IMG/VR virus record: IMGVR_UViG_3300031963_010483 | Location: 1-32,499 of that record | Source: a virus | Reading direction: 5' to 3' (one strand) | DNA: 32,499 nucleotides | Shown here: in pieces, positions 6,595 through 15,272 of the stretch | Numbering within the stretch: the first letter of the stretch is position 1 | Layout of the letters: each line of letters starts with the position of its first letter | Position numbers and translations under genes: made by a program | The notes under the pieces: generated by a model | The model's input: only the letters and a program-made list of their open reading frames with translations | Databases searched by the model: none | What the model was told of the DNA's origin: nothing

Positions 6595-9500
6595 TTATAG
6601 TATTGATTGTGTGATGTTAACAGCGGCAACCCAGCGTATATTTGTACTACTAAGACCAGTAACTCTAAGTTCTAATGCTTCATTAGTATCATCAGCAACA
6701 ACACTAGCGATTGTTGAACTCATATCTCCCTCGCTCCAATTTTCTGAAATTACAGATTCTATTAATGATGTTGCATTGGAATTATTTCGTCTTAAACATC
6801 CTCTAAAAACCCACGATGCGGCAGTATGATCAGTATCATTATGAGCCACTAATTGAATAATAAAATTCCATGTTGTGCTAGCAGGAATAACTAATCTATT
6901 GCCACCACCAGCGGCACCACCGTTTGTTGTTAATACAACATTAGCAGTATTATCTGTGGTATTCTTTTTAAGAATTTTAGTAATAGTATTAGCATTGCTA
7001 GATCCAATATATAGTCCGTTTGTGGCAGTATGAATGGCATCAATTGTACGAGCATTGTCTATATGCACATATTGAGAATGATCATCATCACCAAGACCGA
7101 ATAACAATCCATGATCGTTCTGAGTTACTCCGTTAACTGTTGATAATATACTCCCTCTAAGATCTAATATACTTTGCAAACTACTTTTTGGAGTATTGGT
7201 AAAAGTATTATTAGTTACGAATATTAGTCTATATAATGGTTTAATTTCATTAGCTGGAATATTAGCTAAATTGAGATCAGTCCAGTTATTAAGATTCTCA
7301 GCAGATCCTAAACTACTGTCTTCTCTTTGTCCAACAATTGCTAGTATAGGATCAATCATATCATTGGTTGCTACAATCCACATAGCAAAATATCTATTGT
7401 TGGTAACATTTGGAGTTGTCCAAGTTGAGCCAGACAACAAATTGTATTGCGCTCTTGTGCCATTATATTTTAATGGATAAGCTGTCGCTATGTCTCTTAC
7501 CCATTGACCAGTACTTCCGCTATGATAGTATGTGGGAATATAAGCGATAGGATCTAATTGTTGAGTAAATTCAACTCCATTGTCTCCATCAGCAATACTA
7601 ATAACTATATCTTCTTGATAAAGAGTACCATTACTAATACTAATTTGAGCATGGCTATTTGAGGTACCATCTCCTGATAATACATAATTACCAATACTCA
7701 ACCCATCAATATATTGAATACCAAAAGTATCATGGATCCATTTATGAGTAACGCTATCCATTCGGATACCATGACGCTCTTCTCCAAAAAATGTGCTTTG
7801 GTTAATATCAGCATTCCAATGAATATACGCAATCGGAACATCAGTATCAAAATTAAATGGTGTTGTTTTATTCTCTAATAATCCAGTATCAGTATTAAAA
7901 TGTAAATAGTTGAGTGCTGTTCCACTACCAATAACAACTGTTTCTGTAGCTGTTTTAGTAACCTTAACGCCCTCTATATAAATATCGTAACTAGAACCAG
8001 CGGGAGCAATTGTAAAAGTTCTGTCAAGATCATTAAAACTAATAATACTATCAAGACGATTAACAAATCCTTGGGGTTCTTGACTTAGTACATTAATCTC
8101 TGTATGAAGATTGTTTATTGTGAGTGTGTTATCTCCAGAATCATAATCCAAAAACACCCCGGTACCAGCAATTAAATTAGTATTGAAAGCATCATAAATA
8201 AGATCGTTTATTACATCAGTATCAATACCACCACTCAAATCAATATTCAGATAATATGTTTCATTATCATTAAATCTGAAACCATCTGCCCTAGCTAAGA
8301 TTTGATCTATAGAAAAAATATAATTAAAGCTTATAATAGTATTAAATGATAAAACTTCTCCACCAGTATCCACACTAGTAATTTCCATATAAATATCTTC
8401 ATCTGGAGATCTACCATTTGGACTAGATAAATTATTTCCTCTTAAAACTATAATATCCCCACTTTGATAGTCTTCACCAGCATTACTAATAGATATATCA
8501 TATTCTCTGGTATCTTGATTAACTGTAACAGAAAATTGTAAATTAGAACCACTACCATCTTCAGCATTAATAAGATTAGGATCACCTTCGTTTGTGCCAG
8601 TAAAAAATTCAAAATTATCATACCAGAAAGATGAATCTACAGATGAATATACACTATCAATAGTACTATAAAAATTAGTCTCGATATTATTAATATTTGT
8701 TGCACCAGTTAACACATTATCAATAAAACTTTCGAATAGTAATTGTATATCAGATAAACTTGAGGGATTAGTCGTATCTGCTGCATAAAATACAACCATA
8801 GCAATAGTATCAGAATTTAATCCGCTAGCTACAAATAAATCATCATTAGTATCATTACTAGGATCAGTAGAATATGTTGGAACGGTACCAACTTTGCTAA
8901 TAATTAATTTTGTATATGTTGGGTCATCTCCCCATAATCTGCAATATCCTGCTTGATAGCCATTATAATTTGATAATGATCCAATATCCTTATCTCCATC
9001 ACCGTCTGCGCCAGCATTACCAGCATAGTATACAGTATTTGGCATAGTAGTAGCATTACCTTTAGCTACCATAGCAAATATATTCTTCTTATATAGAGTC
9101 ACATAATCATTACTATTCCAATATTGACTATTCAAAGAAACTCTGCCAGAATTATAAGGAATAGAGGTGCTTCTCAATACTGAGGAAGATGGTGATGAAG
9201 TTGGTATAGAAGATGTGGTTATATTATTATTGATAAAGTTTGCTGAATCATATTGATCGTCTCCACCATCAATAATCCATTGTATAGATGACGATGGCCA
9301 AAATGCGGCAATTGATCCTGTATTAAGCTGTTTTGTAGGCGCTCCACCGGCAGCAATGAAAAAATTATCAGAATTATTTTTGGATGTTAATTTTAAAGAT
9401 ACCGTATTATTATTATCTATAATATAATTATAAAAATTACTATAATCAATATAATTTGATCTACTATCAAAAGTTAGTAGTGATGGTGTGATATTATCAT

Positions 9501-9717
9501 CAGAACTCATATCTATATCATAAATATATTCTAGTGGACCATTATCTCCACCAAAACCACCAGTAATATAAGGTAAATCATTCCAAGCTAATACGCCATT
9601 ACCAATTTTTAATTTATAGGTATCTATCTCAAATCCTGGCTGACCAGCATCTAGTATTGGATTTTTAGTGGACCAATCAGACGAGGAACCTCTTAACAAT
9701 TGAATTTTCACACCCAT
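6595..9717 (-). CDS. Large tail fibre with Mtd_N-type N-terminus
   Basis: The product has 1040 residues. Residues 3-50 (IQLLRGSSSDW, then LKIGNGVLAWNDLPYI) match the N-terminal domain of the Bordetella phage major tropism determinant and many other fibres, which attaches the fibre to the tail. The long Asn/Asp/Ser-rich middle lacks obvious repeats. The phrase GLGDDDHSQYVHIDNAR (about 874-890) is typical of trimeric fibre shafts. The last 120 residues (NVVLTTNGG to NIRWVAAVNIT) form a beta-sandwich-type tip domain common to phage fibres and probably bind a surface glycan. AAGGTGA precedes the ATG, and a GGTGTATAAT motif lies 38 nt upstream. Confidence 0.85.
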   Translation of the reverse strand: MGVKIQLLRGSSSDWSTKNPILDAGQPGFEIDTYKLKIGNGVLAWNDLPYITGGFGGDNGPLEYIYDIDMSSDDNITPSLLTFDSRSNYIDYSNFYNYIIDNNNTVSLKLTSKNNSDNFFIAAGGAPTKQLNTGSIAAFWPSSSIQWIIDGGDDQYDSANFINNNITTSSIPTSSPSSSVLRSTSIPYNSGRVSLNSQYWNSNDYVTLYKKNIFAMVAKGNATTMPNTVYYAGNAGADGDGDKDIGSLSNYNGYQAGYCRLWGDDPTYTKLIISKVGTVPTYSTDPSNDTNDDLFVASGLNSDTIAMVVFYAADTTNPSSLSDIQLLFESFIDNVLTGATNINNIETNFYSTIDSVYSSVDSSFWYDNFEFFTGTNEGDPNLINAEDGSGSNLQFSVTVNQDTREYDISISNAGEDYQSGDIIVLRGNNLSSPNGRSPDEDIYMEITSVDTGGEVLSFNTIISFNYIFSIDQILARADGFRFNDNETYYLNIDLSGGIDTDVINDLIYDAFNTNLIAGTGVFLDYDSGDNTLTINNLHTEINVLSQEPQGFVNRLDSIISFNDLDRTFTIAPAGSSYDIYIEGVKVTKTATETVVIGSGTALNYLHFNTDTGLLENKTTPFNFDTDVPIAYIHWNADINQSTFFGEERHGIRMDSVTHKWIHDTFGIQYIDGLSIGNYVLSGDGTSNSHAQISISNGTLYQEDIVISIADGDNGVEFTQQLDPIAYIPTYYHSGSTGQWVRDIATAYPLKYNGTRAQYNLLSGSTWTTPNVTNNRYFAMWIVATNDMIDPILAIVGQREDSSLGSAENLNNWTDLNLANIPANEIKPLYRLIFVTNNTFTNTPKSSLQSILDLRGSILSTVNGVTQNDHGLLFGLGDDDHSQYVHIDNARTIDAIHTATNGLYIGSSNANTITKILKKNTTDNTANVVLTTNGGAAGGGNRLVIPASTTWNFIIQLVAHNDTDHTAASWVFRGCLRRNNSNATSLIESVISENWSEGDMSSTIASVVADDTNEALELRVTGLSSTNIRWVAAVNITQSIL

Positions 9718-9755
9718 GATTCACCTTGATTTATAGTTATATCTTTTATATTAGT

Positions 9756-9765
9756 ATTATACACC
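9756..9765 (-). promoter_or_regulatory. Candidate phage promoter motif (GGTGTATAAT), tail fibre
   Basis: This is the best copy of the recurrent motif: GGTG directly followed by a perfect TATAAT on the minus strand. It overlaps the stop codon of the preceding gene (9765-9767) and lies 38 nt before the fibre ATG. The G-T-G has no spacer base before TATAAT, unlike the host extended -10 (TGnTATAAT). Confidence 0.55.
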
Positions 9766-10082
9766 TAGCGTTCAATTCGTTCCTCAAGAGCCTCTAAGGT
9801 TTTTCCTAAAGTGGCTATTTGGATTTTAAGTTCGGTCATTACCTCTGTGTTACGCTGTAATGCACTAGCGAAGGCTGCTTGGGTTTCTTTATTACTTGCT
9901 AATCTTTCCATAATAAATTGACGATCTTGATTATATGGACTTTGAGTTTCTATCATATGAGCAACCTCACTTTTAGTAGCCATATTGCGCCCAATAGCAA
10001 CCCAAAAACCCACCATAGTTACTATTATACCAATACTTGTTGTAGCAATATTTTCCCAAAAATGAATAATAGTATCACTCAT
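9765..10082 (-). CDS. Hypothetical membrane-anchored coiled-coil protein
   Basis: The product has 105 residues: a membrane span at about 14-31 (TTSIGIIVTMVGFWVAIG) followed by a polar region and a helical C-terminus (about 55-105) with a heptad-like Leu/Ile/Ala pattern and many Glu and Arg, suggesting a coiled coil. GAGGAG precedes the ATG. One span plus a coiled coil fits several small phage proteins (holin accessory, antiholin or spanin-like), but the sequence is not diagnostic. It sits between a structural gene and the tail fibre gene, separated from the former by a hairpin. Confidence 0.55.
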   Translation of the reverse strand: MSDTIIHFWENIATTSIGIIVTMVGFWVAIGRNMATKSEVAHMIETQSPYNQDRQFIMERLASNKETQAAFASALQRNTEVMTELKIQIATLGKTLEALEERIER

Positions 10083-10101
10083 AAATTACTCCTCATAATA
10101 A

Positions 10102-10136
10102 GAAAGCCACCCACACCCAAAGTATAGATGGCTTTC
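10102..10136 (-). terminator. Hairpin between structural genes, possible terminator
   Basis: A perfect 8-base inverted repeat (GAAAGCCA at 10102-10109, TGGCTTTC at 10129-10136) encloses a 19-base loop. On the minus strand it is followed by TTATTATG, only weakly U-rich, so it is either a leaky terminator for the 10166-10768 message or an mRNA-stabilising hairpin. It ends just before the GAGGAG site of the next gene. Confidence 0.45.
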
Positions 10137-10165
10137 ATAATGAACTTAAATAATATAAATTAAGA

Positions 10166-10768
10166 TCAGCCAGTTTTTGCTTTATAAGAAGTTGTGTATG
10201 GATTTGGTAGAGCATACTTAAATGTTAAACCACCAGGAACACTTCTTGTTGGAACAGCAGCATTATCAGTATCAAATACATCAGCCGCAACTACTGGATA
10301 ACCAACGTCCCACTGACCAGTAAATCTGTTATAATGATTAGCTCTAATTGCACTTGTGAATCTGCGTGTTCTAACGCCGTGATCACAACCCATGCCACAC
10401 ACTTTCATATAGTGAATACTTTGTACTAAACTTGGTACATCAGCAGCACTTTGTAGAATAGTATTGGATACGCCAGAAATCTGAGTTGTATATCTTGGGG
10501 CGACTGGTTTCTGGTTGTTGTAACTAAAAGTACCAGCACTATATGGCTTACCAGCGTAATCCTTAACTGTTACTGTGTCTTGGATGACTGTTGAGCCAAA
10601 AACACCAGCATCATAACGATCAACACCAACGCCATCAAATTTATTTGTATCTTGAACTCGTGTAGCAGCGCCGCCATTGCCACCAGCACCACTACCAGTA
10701 ACATTTGGTGGAACTGTATTATAATCTAAGCCATTTACTTTGGCCGCATAAACTTGAGATAAAGGCAT
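10166..10768 (-). CDS. Probable structural protein, Gly/Asn/Thr-rich, unknown family
   Basis: The product has 200 residues, no membrane segment, and a Gly/Ala/Asn-rich N-terminal half (GSGAGGNGGAA near 25-36). The second half is more ordered and includes HYMKVCGMGCDHGVRTRRF, with two Cys and two His close together. The composition, the strong GGAG ribosome site, its own promoter-like motif upstream and a hairpin after it fit a highly expressed virion protein, for instance a decoration, neck or tail component. No family is recognised, so the structural call is inference from composition and context. Confidence 0.55.
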   Translation of the reverse strand: MPLSQVYAAKVNGLDYNTVPPNVTGSGAGGNGGAATRVQDTNKFDGVGVDRYDAGVFGSTVIQDTVTVKDYAGKPYSAGTFSYNNQKPVAPRYTTQISGVSNTILQSAADVPSLVQSIHYMKVCGMGCDHGVRTRRFTSAIRANHYNRFTGQWDVGYPVVAADVFDTDNAAVPTRSVPGGLTFKYALPNPYTTSYKAKTG

Positions 10769-10802
10769 TTTAATTCTCCATATGGGGTTAACTAGTTATT
10801 AG

Positions 10803-10812
10803 TACATACACC
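10803..10812 (-). promoter_or_regulatory. Candidate phage promoter motif (GGTGTATGTA)
   Basis: The minus strand reads GGTGTATGTA, 34 nt before the ATG at 10768 and about 20 nt after the preceding stop at 10832. The hexamer after GGTG (TATGTA) is the weakest match to TATAAT among the copies, but the GGTGTA core and the position agree with the others. Confidence 0.4.
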
Positions 10813-10831
10813 CACTACGAAAAAACCTAAA

Positions 10832-11467
10832 TTATTTAAGCATACGAAAATTGGGAATACTATTCGAACTAAAACCATAAGGATCAAATTTGACCAAATT
10901 ATCTAATTGATCCTTATTCCAAGCATTACCATTCACAATAGTTTTGATACCAGTTTTTTCGTTCAGATAAGCACAGGCTATAAGGTTATCGTGCAGATTA
11001 TCAATAAAAAAACCTGTTGATGGATAAATTATCTCCACACCCTCTTTGATTAGAATATCACAAACTTTGCATAATAATGAGTGATCAAACTTTCTATATT
11101 CTAGCATATATCTTAATTCAATAGTAGCTTCTTGACATATTGCTAGATTTTTCTTAATATCATCTCTAAATTTATCGTATTTTCTATTGATAATAGTAAA
11201 GAATGGAATTGGTATATTTATAAAATCAATATGTGCTACTTTGATAGCGTCTAAAATTAGATCTTGTCTTCTATTGATATCACAATATGCTAATGGATAA
11301 TCAACAAAACAGCCACATTTTAATGTTTCAAAATTTTTTTTTATAAATCTAATTTGACCCAGTGGGGCGGAGACTGCTGATATATTATATGGAAGGATAG
11401 TATCAATATTATTTTTAATATCGATCTCTTTATCGTCAATATTATTTGTATAATATTCAATATACAT
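10832..11467 (-). CDS. DeoC-like TIM-barrel protein lacking the catalytic lysines
   Basis: The product has 211 residues, close to the roughly 220-260 of deoxyribose-phosphate aldolases. Strand phrases line up with DeoC: VDYPLAYCD (55-63) with vgFPlG, IDFINIPI (80-88) with the ADEVDVV strand, ELRYMLEY (117-124) with LKVILE, and IIYPSTGF (146-153) with FVKTSTGF. At the Schiff-base lysine position the phage has Y148, at the second lysine R119, and the catalytic Asp appears to be Asn or Ile. Classical aldolase chemistry is therefore unlikely. It starts within the stop of the ClpP-like gene and has no clear ribosome site, so it may be translated by coupling. Fold is an inference from motif order; function is unknown. 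Confidence 0.55.
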   Translation of the reverse strand: MYIEYYTNNIDDKEIDIKNNIDTILPYNISAVSAPLGQIRFIKKNFETLKCGCFVDYPLAYCDINRRQDLILDAIKVAHIDFINIPIPFFTIINRKYDKFRDDIKKNLAICQEATIELRYMLEYRKFDHSLLCKVCDILIKEGVEIIYPSTGFFIDNLHDNLIACAYLNEKTGIKTIVNGNAWNKDQLDNLVKFDPYGFSSNSIPNFRMLK

Positions 11468-12135
11468 TATTTTTTTAATCTTCGTTTTAGATGATCAATT
11501 GTTGCATATGGAGATACACCTAAAATGCCATCAGCGAACCCATAATAAACAGCCTCCTCTGCTGTTAAAATCCAGTCAGATTTACTCGATAATTGAGATG
11601 TTATATGTTTTTTAACGGCTGATTTTTTCCAATCTTTTTCTTTAGCCATTGGGGATTCGGTGGCCCTGTCAGTAAAAATATCAATCATTTTTTTAGCTTC
11701 TTTTTCATTCCATTGAATATTACTCATCGCTGCTTTATGTTCTCCGTCTAAACTTAATGAGCCATAATGAATTAACACATAAGCATTTGGCATTAGTATT
11801 CTCAAATCCGCCGCCTGAAAAACCACACCACTAGCAGACTCTGCTTTGGAATAAGCTAAAATACCAACAGGAGATTGAGAATGTAAAATAGCATCATAAA
11901 TTCCAAGACAATCAGACCAATCTCCACCGGGCATGTGCATATGAATAAAGATTGGATCATTTGACATTAGATTCAAATATCTTAAATTTTTCTCAAATGT
12001 TACAGCATTTCTGTAGTCAACACCACTCTCATCATCCCCCTCGTTGATATAAGAATGCAAATATAATTCTCTATTTTCAACATCAATACCATAATGATGG
12101 AGATTAGTTAATTTCTGCTCAAATGATAAGCTCAT
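11467..12135 (-). CDS. ClpP/crotonase-fold serine protease-like protein
   Basis: The product has 222 residues. It shows the ClpP-fold signature: IFIHMHMPGGDWSDCLGIYD (62-81) with the oxyanion Gly-Gly, a nucleophile elbow SASG (S100 and S102 are the candidates), and PNAYVLIHYG with H123. The spacing from Ser to His is shorter than in E. coli ClpP by about 2-4 residues, as in several phage ClpP-like proteins. The acidic third residue cannot be fixed by eye. No Clp ATPase is encoded nearby. It could be a head-maturation protease or a stand-alone peptidase; no scaffold gene is obvious next to it. It overlaps both neighbours by a few bases. Confidence 0.7.
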   Translation of the reverse strand: MSLSFEQKLTNLHHYGIDVENRELYLHSYINEGDDESGVDYRNAVTFEKNLRYLNLMSNDPIFIHMHMPGGDWSDCLGIYDAILHSQSPVGILAYSKAESASGVVFQAADLRILMPNAYVLIHYGSLSLDGEHKAAMSNIQWNEKEAKKMIDIFTDRATESPMAKEKDWKKSAVKKHITSQLSSKSDWILTAEEAVYYGFADGILGVSPYATIDHLKRRLKK

Positions 12136-12554
12136 GTTGATGTACCTAGGTGAGAATAAACAGTATTAGAAATAGTATTCATGATTTCTCGATCATTAAA
12201 TGCTTTGCCAAAAGCCACTCTAAATCTATATCTTGTAAAGATATCTAAAGTTTCCACACCATCAATATCTTCTATTATAGTAACTACTTTTGATGTTAAG
12301 TTAAAGTTAGTATGCCCTATCCAAAAATTAAAAATTTTGGTGCAATCGGTGTGTTCGTTATATGGAATAATACCCATACTAGTTGAAATAGCGTGTATTT
12401 TTGTGATTTTTTTCCTTGAAATAGGGTCATCATCTGTGTTATCATTATCTATTTGATCATATCCTGGCCATTCAACACTATCCATATTTTGGCCAAATGG
12501 ATCAACCCATTTTTCCCAAATTATAATTGGATCAGTTTTATTTTGTATTTGCAT
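12132..12554 (-). CDS. Hypothetical protein
   Basis: The product has 140 residues: an acidic N-terminal half (Asp/Asn-rich, DQIDNDNTDDDP at about 33-44) and a beta-rich second half (about 50-125, including IFNFWIGHTNFNLT and LDIFTRYRFRVAFGKAFND). No membrane segment and no motif I recognise. AGGAG precedes the ATG. It overlaps the ClpP-like gene by 4 bases and the previous gene by 17, so it belongs to the same operon as the sigma factor gene. Confidence 0.5.
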   Translation of the reverse strand: MQIQNKTDPIIIWEKWVDPFGQNMDSVEWPGYDQIDNDNTDDDPISRKKITKIHAISTSMGIIPYNEHTDCTKIFNFWIGHTNFNLTSKVVTIIEDIDGVETLDIFTRYRFRVAFGKAFNDREIMNTISNTVYSHLGTST

Positions 12555-12900
12555 TAAATGCTCCTAATGGCTTAACAACAGGCTCATTAGTAATATCGTT
12601 TTCAATAGAACATAAATTGTTCCATTTACTCAAAACTGTTTTTATAAAAACTATTTGTTGATCGTCAGTAGCAGAATCATTCAATGTGCTGATAATTTTC
12701 TCAAATAGTAAGCCTTTATTTAAGCAATATAATAGACTAGCCAAAATATCTGATGATGACTCTGACGAATCATTCCACTCTAATTTCAGATTAATATGAT
12801 TGTCTTCAGAAATATAAAATAGTAATTGAATTTTATCAATTTCTTTAGGTGTATTTTTTTGACCAAATAATTTATTATATAGAGCCTTCAACTGTAGCAC
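12538..12900 (-). CDS. Hypothetical protein, start uncertain
   Basis: The product has up to 120 residues from a GTG at 12898-12900. A TTG three codons later (12889-12891) is at least as likely, because AGGTG lies 6 nt before it. The protein is acidic and probably alpha/beta (LLFYISEDNHINLKLEWNDS near 27-46, then helices with ASLLYCLNKGLLFEKIIS). No recognised motif. It overlaps both neighbours in other frames (26 bases upstream, 17 downstream), typical of this stretch. Confidence 0.45.
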   Translation of the reverse strand: MLQLKALYNKLFGQKNTPKEIDKIQLLFYISEDNHINLKLEWNDSSESSSDILASLLYCLNKGLLFEKIISTLNDSATDDQQIVFIKTVLSKWNNLCSIENDITNEPVVKPLGAFNANTK

Positions 12901-13276
12901 CTATTATGGCAAGTTCATTTGGGATCGCTGTATCTGTAAAATTAAATTTTGTCCAATAAATATTATCTTTTAATTTAGCATTTGGTAAAGTCAATCCAAA
13001 TAATAAATATAAACAATTAGTTGTATCAAATAAATTACTAAGATAGATATCATTGAGACTTAAGAAACGCAATTGATCTAAATGCTGTTCAATGAATTTA
13101 GGATCAATGAAATATTCTTTAATCTTATCTTTTATTTTAGAATTTATGATCGATAAATTTTCTAATTCAAAAGATGGAAAAATAATTTTATTATCATTTT
13201 CAGATAATATATACATTTCTTCTTTATAGAAGTCTACACTAAGTACACAAATCACAATTTTAAGATCGTACTTCAT
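12875..13276 (-). CDS. Hypothetical protein
   Basis: The product has 133 residues, Ile/Leu/Asn-rich, with alternating strand-like and helix-like stretches (KIVICVLSVDFYKEEMYILS at 6-25, DNCLYLL-type core near 85-95). No motif or membrane segment is recognised. The ATG lies inside the 3' end of the sigma factor gene (17-base overlap), so it is probably translated from the same message. Together with the two downstream unknown genes it links the sigma factor and ClpP-like genes. Confidence 0.45.
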   Translation of the reverse strand: MKYDLKIVICVLSVDFYKEEMYILSENDNKIIFPSFELENLSIINSKIKDKIKEYFIDPKFIEQHLDQLRFLSLNDIYLSNLFDTTNCLYLLFGLTLPNAKLKDNIYWTKFNFTDTAIPNELAIIGATVEGSI

Positions 13277-13919
13277 GATCTAGTTCTCTAATTTTTTCAA
13301 GAGCTTTTTTAATGCCTTGTCTAACCGCTTCTCTAGTTATATTAAATCTTTTCCCTATTTCAGCAAATGTTAGATCTTCAAAAAAATATAGTTTAATATA
13401 TTCAGATTGACGCTCTGTTAAAATATTAATATCGGTAGATAGTATCATGTTTAGATATTGTTTAATACTACTATCGCTTTCATGCTTAAGAATAATGTCA
13501 AGAGGATCATCATTATCATTATGAGCAATATCCAATAAAGACATTTCTTTATCCCCATCTAAAGAAGATAAATAAGCATCAACATTTTTATATTTCTTAT
13601 TTTTCTTGCGGGTTAGATAACTTTTAATTGCCCAAATAGCACATTGATTACGATAAGAGTATTTGGTCTTTTGTTGACCAGATAAGCCCTTCCTATCCTT
13701 ATCCCATCTCCAGTCAGCCATCATTAATGAATTAGCAACATTAGCAATAGCGTCCTCACTCTTTAGCATTTCTTTGCTTACACTAGATGAAAAATTACTC
13801 CCAAATTTAGCAATAGCCTTTTGGGCTAATGTCAAATAAAACGAAAGAGACTCAAATTGTATATCATTATGATCTTTATATTCAACTTTTTGATTACCAA
13901 CAGACACAATATCTATCAT
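13260..13919 (-). CDS. Phage-encoded sigma-70-family factor
   Basis: The product has 219 residues. Region 4 is clear: LTERQSEYIKLYFFEDLTFA, then EIGKRFNITREAVRQGIKKALEKIREL (about 167-213), a helix-turn-helix that in sigma factors contacts promoter or activator. A region-2-like helix set lies at about 30-105 (DWRWDKDRKG and SYRNQCAIWAIKSYLTRK resemble the core-binding and -10-recognition helices). An acidic linker separates them. The size fits ECF-type or T4 gp55-type factors. AAAGGA precedes the ATG. It probably redirects host RNA polymerase to phage promoters, for which the GGTGTA motifs in this window are candidates; that pairing is inference. Confidence 0.8.
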   Translation of the reverse strand: MIDIVSVGNQKVEYKDHNDIQFESLSFYLTLAQKAIAKFGSNFSSSVSKEMLKSEDAIANVANSLMMADWRWDKDRKGLSGQQKTKYSYRNQCAIWAIKSYLTRKKNKKYKNVDAYLSSLDGDKEMSLLDIAHNDNDDPLDIILKHESDSSIKQYLNMILSTDINILTERQSEYIKLYFFEDLTFAEIGKRFNITREAVRQGIKKALEKIRELDHEVRS

Positions 13920-13967
13920 CTTTTTCCTTTGTAAAAGTCCTAAATCAATTCTAAGTAATCTACAAGA

Positions 13968-14801
13968 TTATTTAGTTAATTTTTTCCAAGTTTCTGGATC
14001 TGGTCTATCTTTATCTCCTGGTTTTGCTGCGCGATATTTATTTCCTTCTCTTTCTCTTTTTTCTCTGATATTATTCCATAGTCCTGGTTTATCGCCAGAC
14101 ATAGTTAAATTATCCATAGCGGGATCCTGATATTCTTCAATAGGAGCGCTTGGTAACATACTATAGTGATATTTGGGTAGATCTTTAATATTAATTTTTT
14201 TCTTTTTCTTATAATCTTCAGGATCAACCAAATCATAGGTTGATTCCTGTTCTACAGGAGTATCGGCTTCTGTCTCGGCAAACATGACAAAATCATGAAT
14301 ACTTCTTAAATGATCCTCTGCAACAGAGATCATACCCTGTAGATGAGGGGCTGTCAAGTTTTCTTTTACGGTAGGGTTGTCTAAATTATTTAATATATTG
14401 TTAGCGTGATTAACTATAGCTTTCAATGAACCAATACTCATTCCATAAAAATCATTTTTATACTCTTCCAACTCCATTTCTGGAGTCTCGTGTTCTTTAG
14501 CTTTTGCTAACTGAATTTCAGTCTTCTTTAATTTATCTCCAGCCTTCCAAGTTAAACCATTATTGGTTGTGGTATAAACCACAATATCACCCATATTATC
14601 TGGTAATGATTCTATACTATCGACTACGCCTTCACTGCCGTAGTGCATACATGATGTATTTATATTTTTTACTTTATCTCCGGGCTGTAAAGTTAAATTA
14701 GCTTTTGTGTTTTTAATTCCTAGTTTTTCTTTACTAGCTTTCTGTGCTGCATCAACAACAGAGTCATTAATACTATTAAGTATATCTTTAAAGCGTTCCA
14801 T
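13968..14801 (-). CDS. Hypothetical protein with KOW-like and GLWxNIxxKR motifs
   Basis: The product has 277 residues. Residues about 35-95 (LQPGDKVKN, HYGSEGVVDSIESLP, WKAGDKL) look like a small SH3/KOW-type beta domain. A helical region at 105-165 includes SIGSLKAIVNHANNILNNL. The C-terminus contains KPGLWNNIREKREREGNKYRA and then PDPETWKK, a tail motif (GLWdNIraKR) I know from many phage proteins of unclear role. AAAGG precedes the ATG. It sits between the sigma factor gene and a Cys-rich phage protein gene. A structural or DNA-associated role is possible. Confidence 0.55.
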   Translation of the reverse strand: MERFKDILNSINDSVVDAAQKASKEKLGIKNTKANLTLQPGDKVKNINTSCMHYGSEGVVDSIESLPDNMGDIVVYTTTNNGLTWKAGDKLKKTEIQLAKAKEHETPEMELEEYKNDFYGMSIGSLKAIVNHANNILNNLDNPTVKENLTAPHLQGMISVAEDHLRSIHDFVMFAETEADTPVEQESTYDLVDPEDYKKKKKINIKDLPKYHYSMLPSAPIEEYQDPAMDNLTMSGDKPGLWNNIREKREREGNKYRAAKPGDKDRPDPETWKKLTK

Positions 14802-14804
14802 ATT

Positions 14805-15260
14805 TTAACCTTTATCAGTTAGGGGGCCGTTTGTTAACCACGCATCACAAGTGCGACTACCAGCACACTTAAAATCAAATAACTCACAATAACCAAGATT
14901 GGCAAGACTAGCAATTTTTGCTGCTTCATTCATATCTTCTTCACAAATACCTTTTTCAATACACTTCATCATCTTATCTTTGATAATGAAGGCAGCACAA
15001 TTAGAACATCTCATAGTCTTGGCTTCGTCAATAGTAGTTTTAAACAAATCGGCTTTTTGTTGCCAAAATTCTGGATTATTTAATTCTGGATTAGCAGGAC
15101 CATAATTAGCCTTATTTACACAAACCTGACGATTGGCTAAATTGATACTAATATCTTGTGTTGCTGGAGGACACTCTGTATTAGATTCTGGTGTTTCTTG
15201 GGCCACAAGATGAGTTGAATATTCTGATAATAGTTGATCTATACTTTTCTTATCTGACAT
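14805..15260 (-). CDS. Cys-rich small phage protein (possible metal or Fe-S binding)
   Basis: The ATG at 15258-15260 is chosen over a TTG four codons upstream because GGAG lies 6 nt before it. The product has 151 residues. The second half carries an ordered Cys set: C85SNC88, C100, C106, then GYC125ELFDFKC132AGSRTC138DAW. This pattern (SNC...GYCxxFxFxCxxxxxCDAW) recurs in tailed-phage proteins and is reminiscent of small high-potential iron-sulfur domains. Metal binding is inferred from the Cys spacing. It lies two genes upstream of the sigma factor gene and directly after another head-type small protein gene. Confidence 0.6.
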   Translation of the reverse strand: MSDKKSIDQLLSEYSTHLVAQETPESNTECPPATQDISINLANRQVCVNKANYGPANPELNNPEFWQQKADLFKTTIDEAKTMRCSNCAAFIIKDKMMKCIEKGICEEDMNEAAKIASLANLGYCELFDFKCAGSRTCDAWLTNGPLTDKG

Positions 15261-15272
15261 AGTTTTCTCCAA

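Noticed and set aside
6582-6629. N-terminal extension of the small fibre-associated protein
   Set aside because: It would run into the fibre gene; the ATG at 6579-6581 has a good AAGGAG site.
6595-9717. Diversity-generating retroelement, prompted by the Mtd_N-type fibre
   Set aside because: No reverse transcriptase gene and no template repeat seen; the Mtd_N domain is common in fibres without such elements.
14658-14665. TATAAATA (T4 late consensus) on the minus strand
   Set aside because: It lies inside the 13968-14801 gene with no start nearby; chance is likely in AT-rich DNA.
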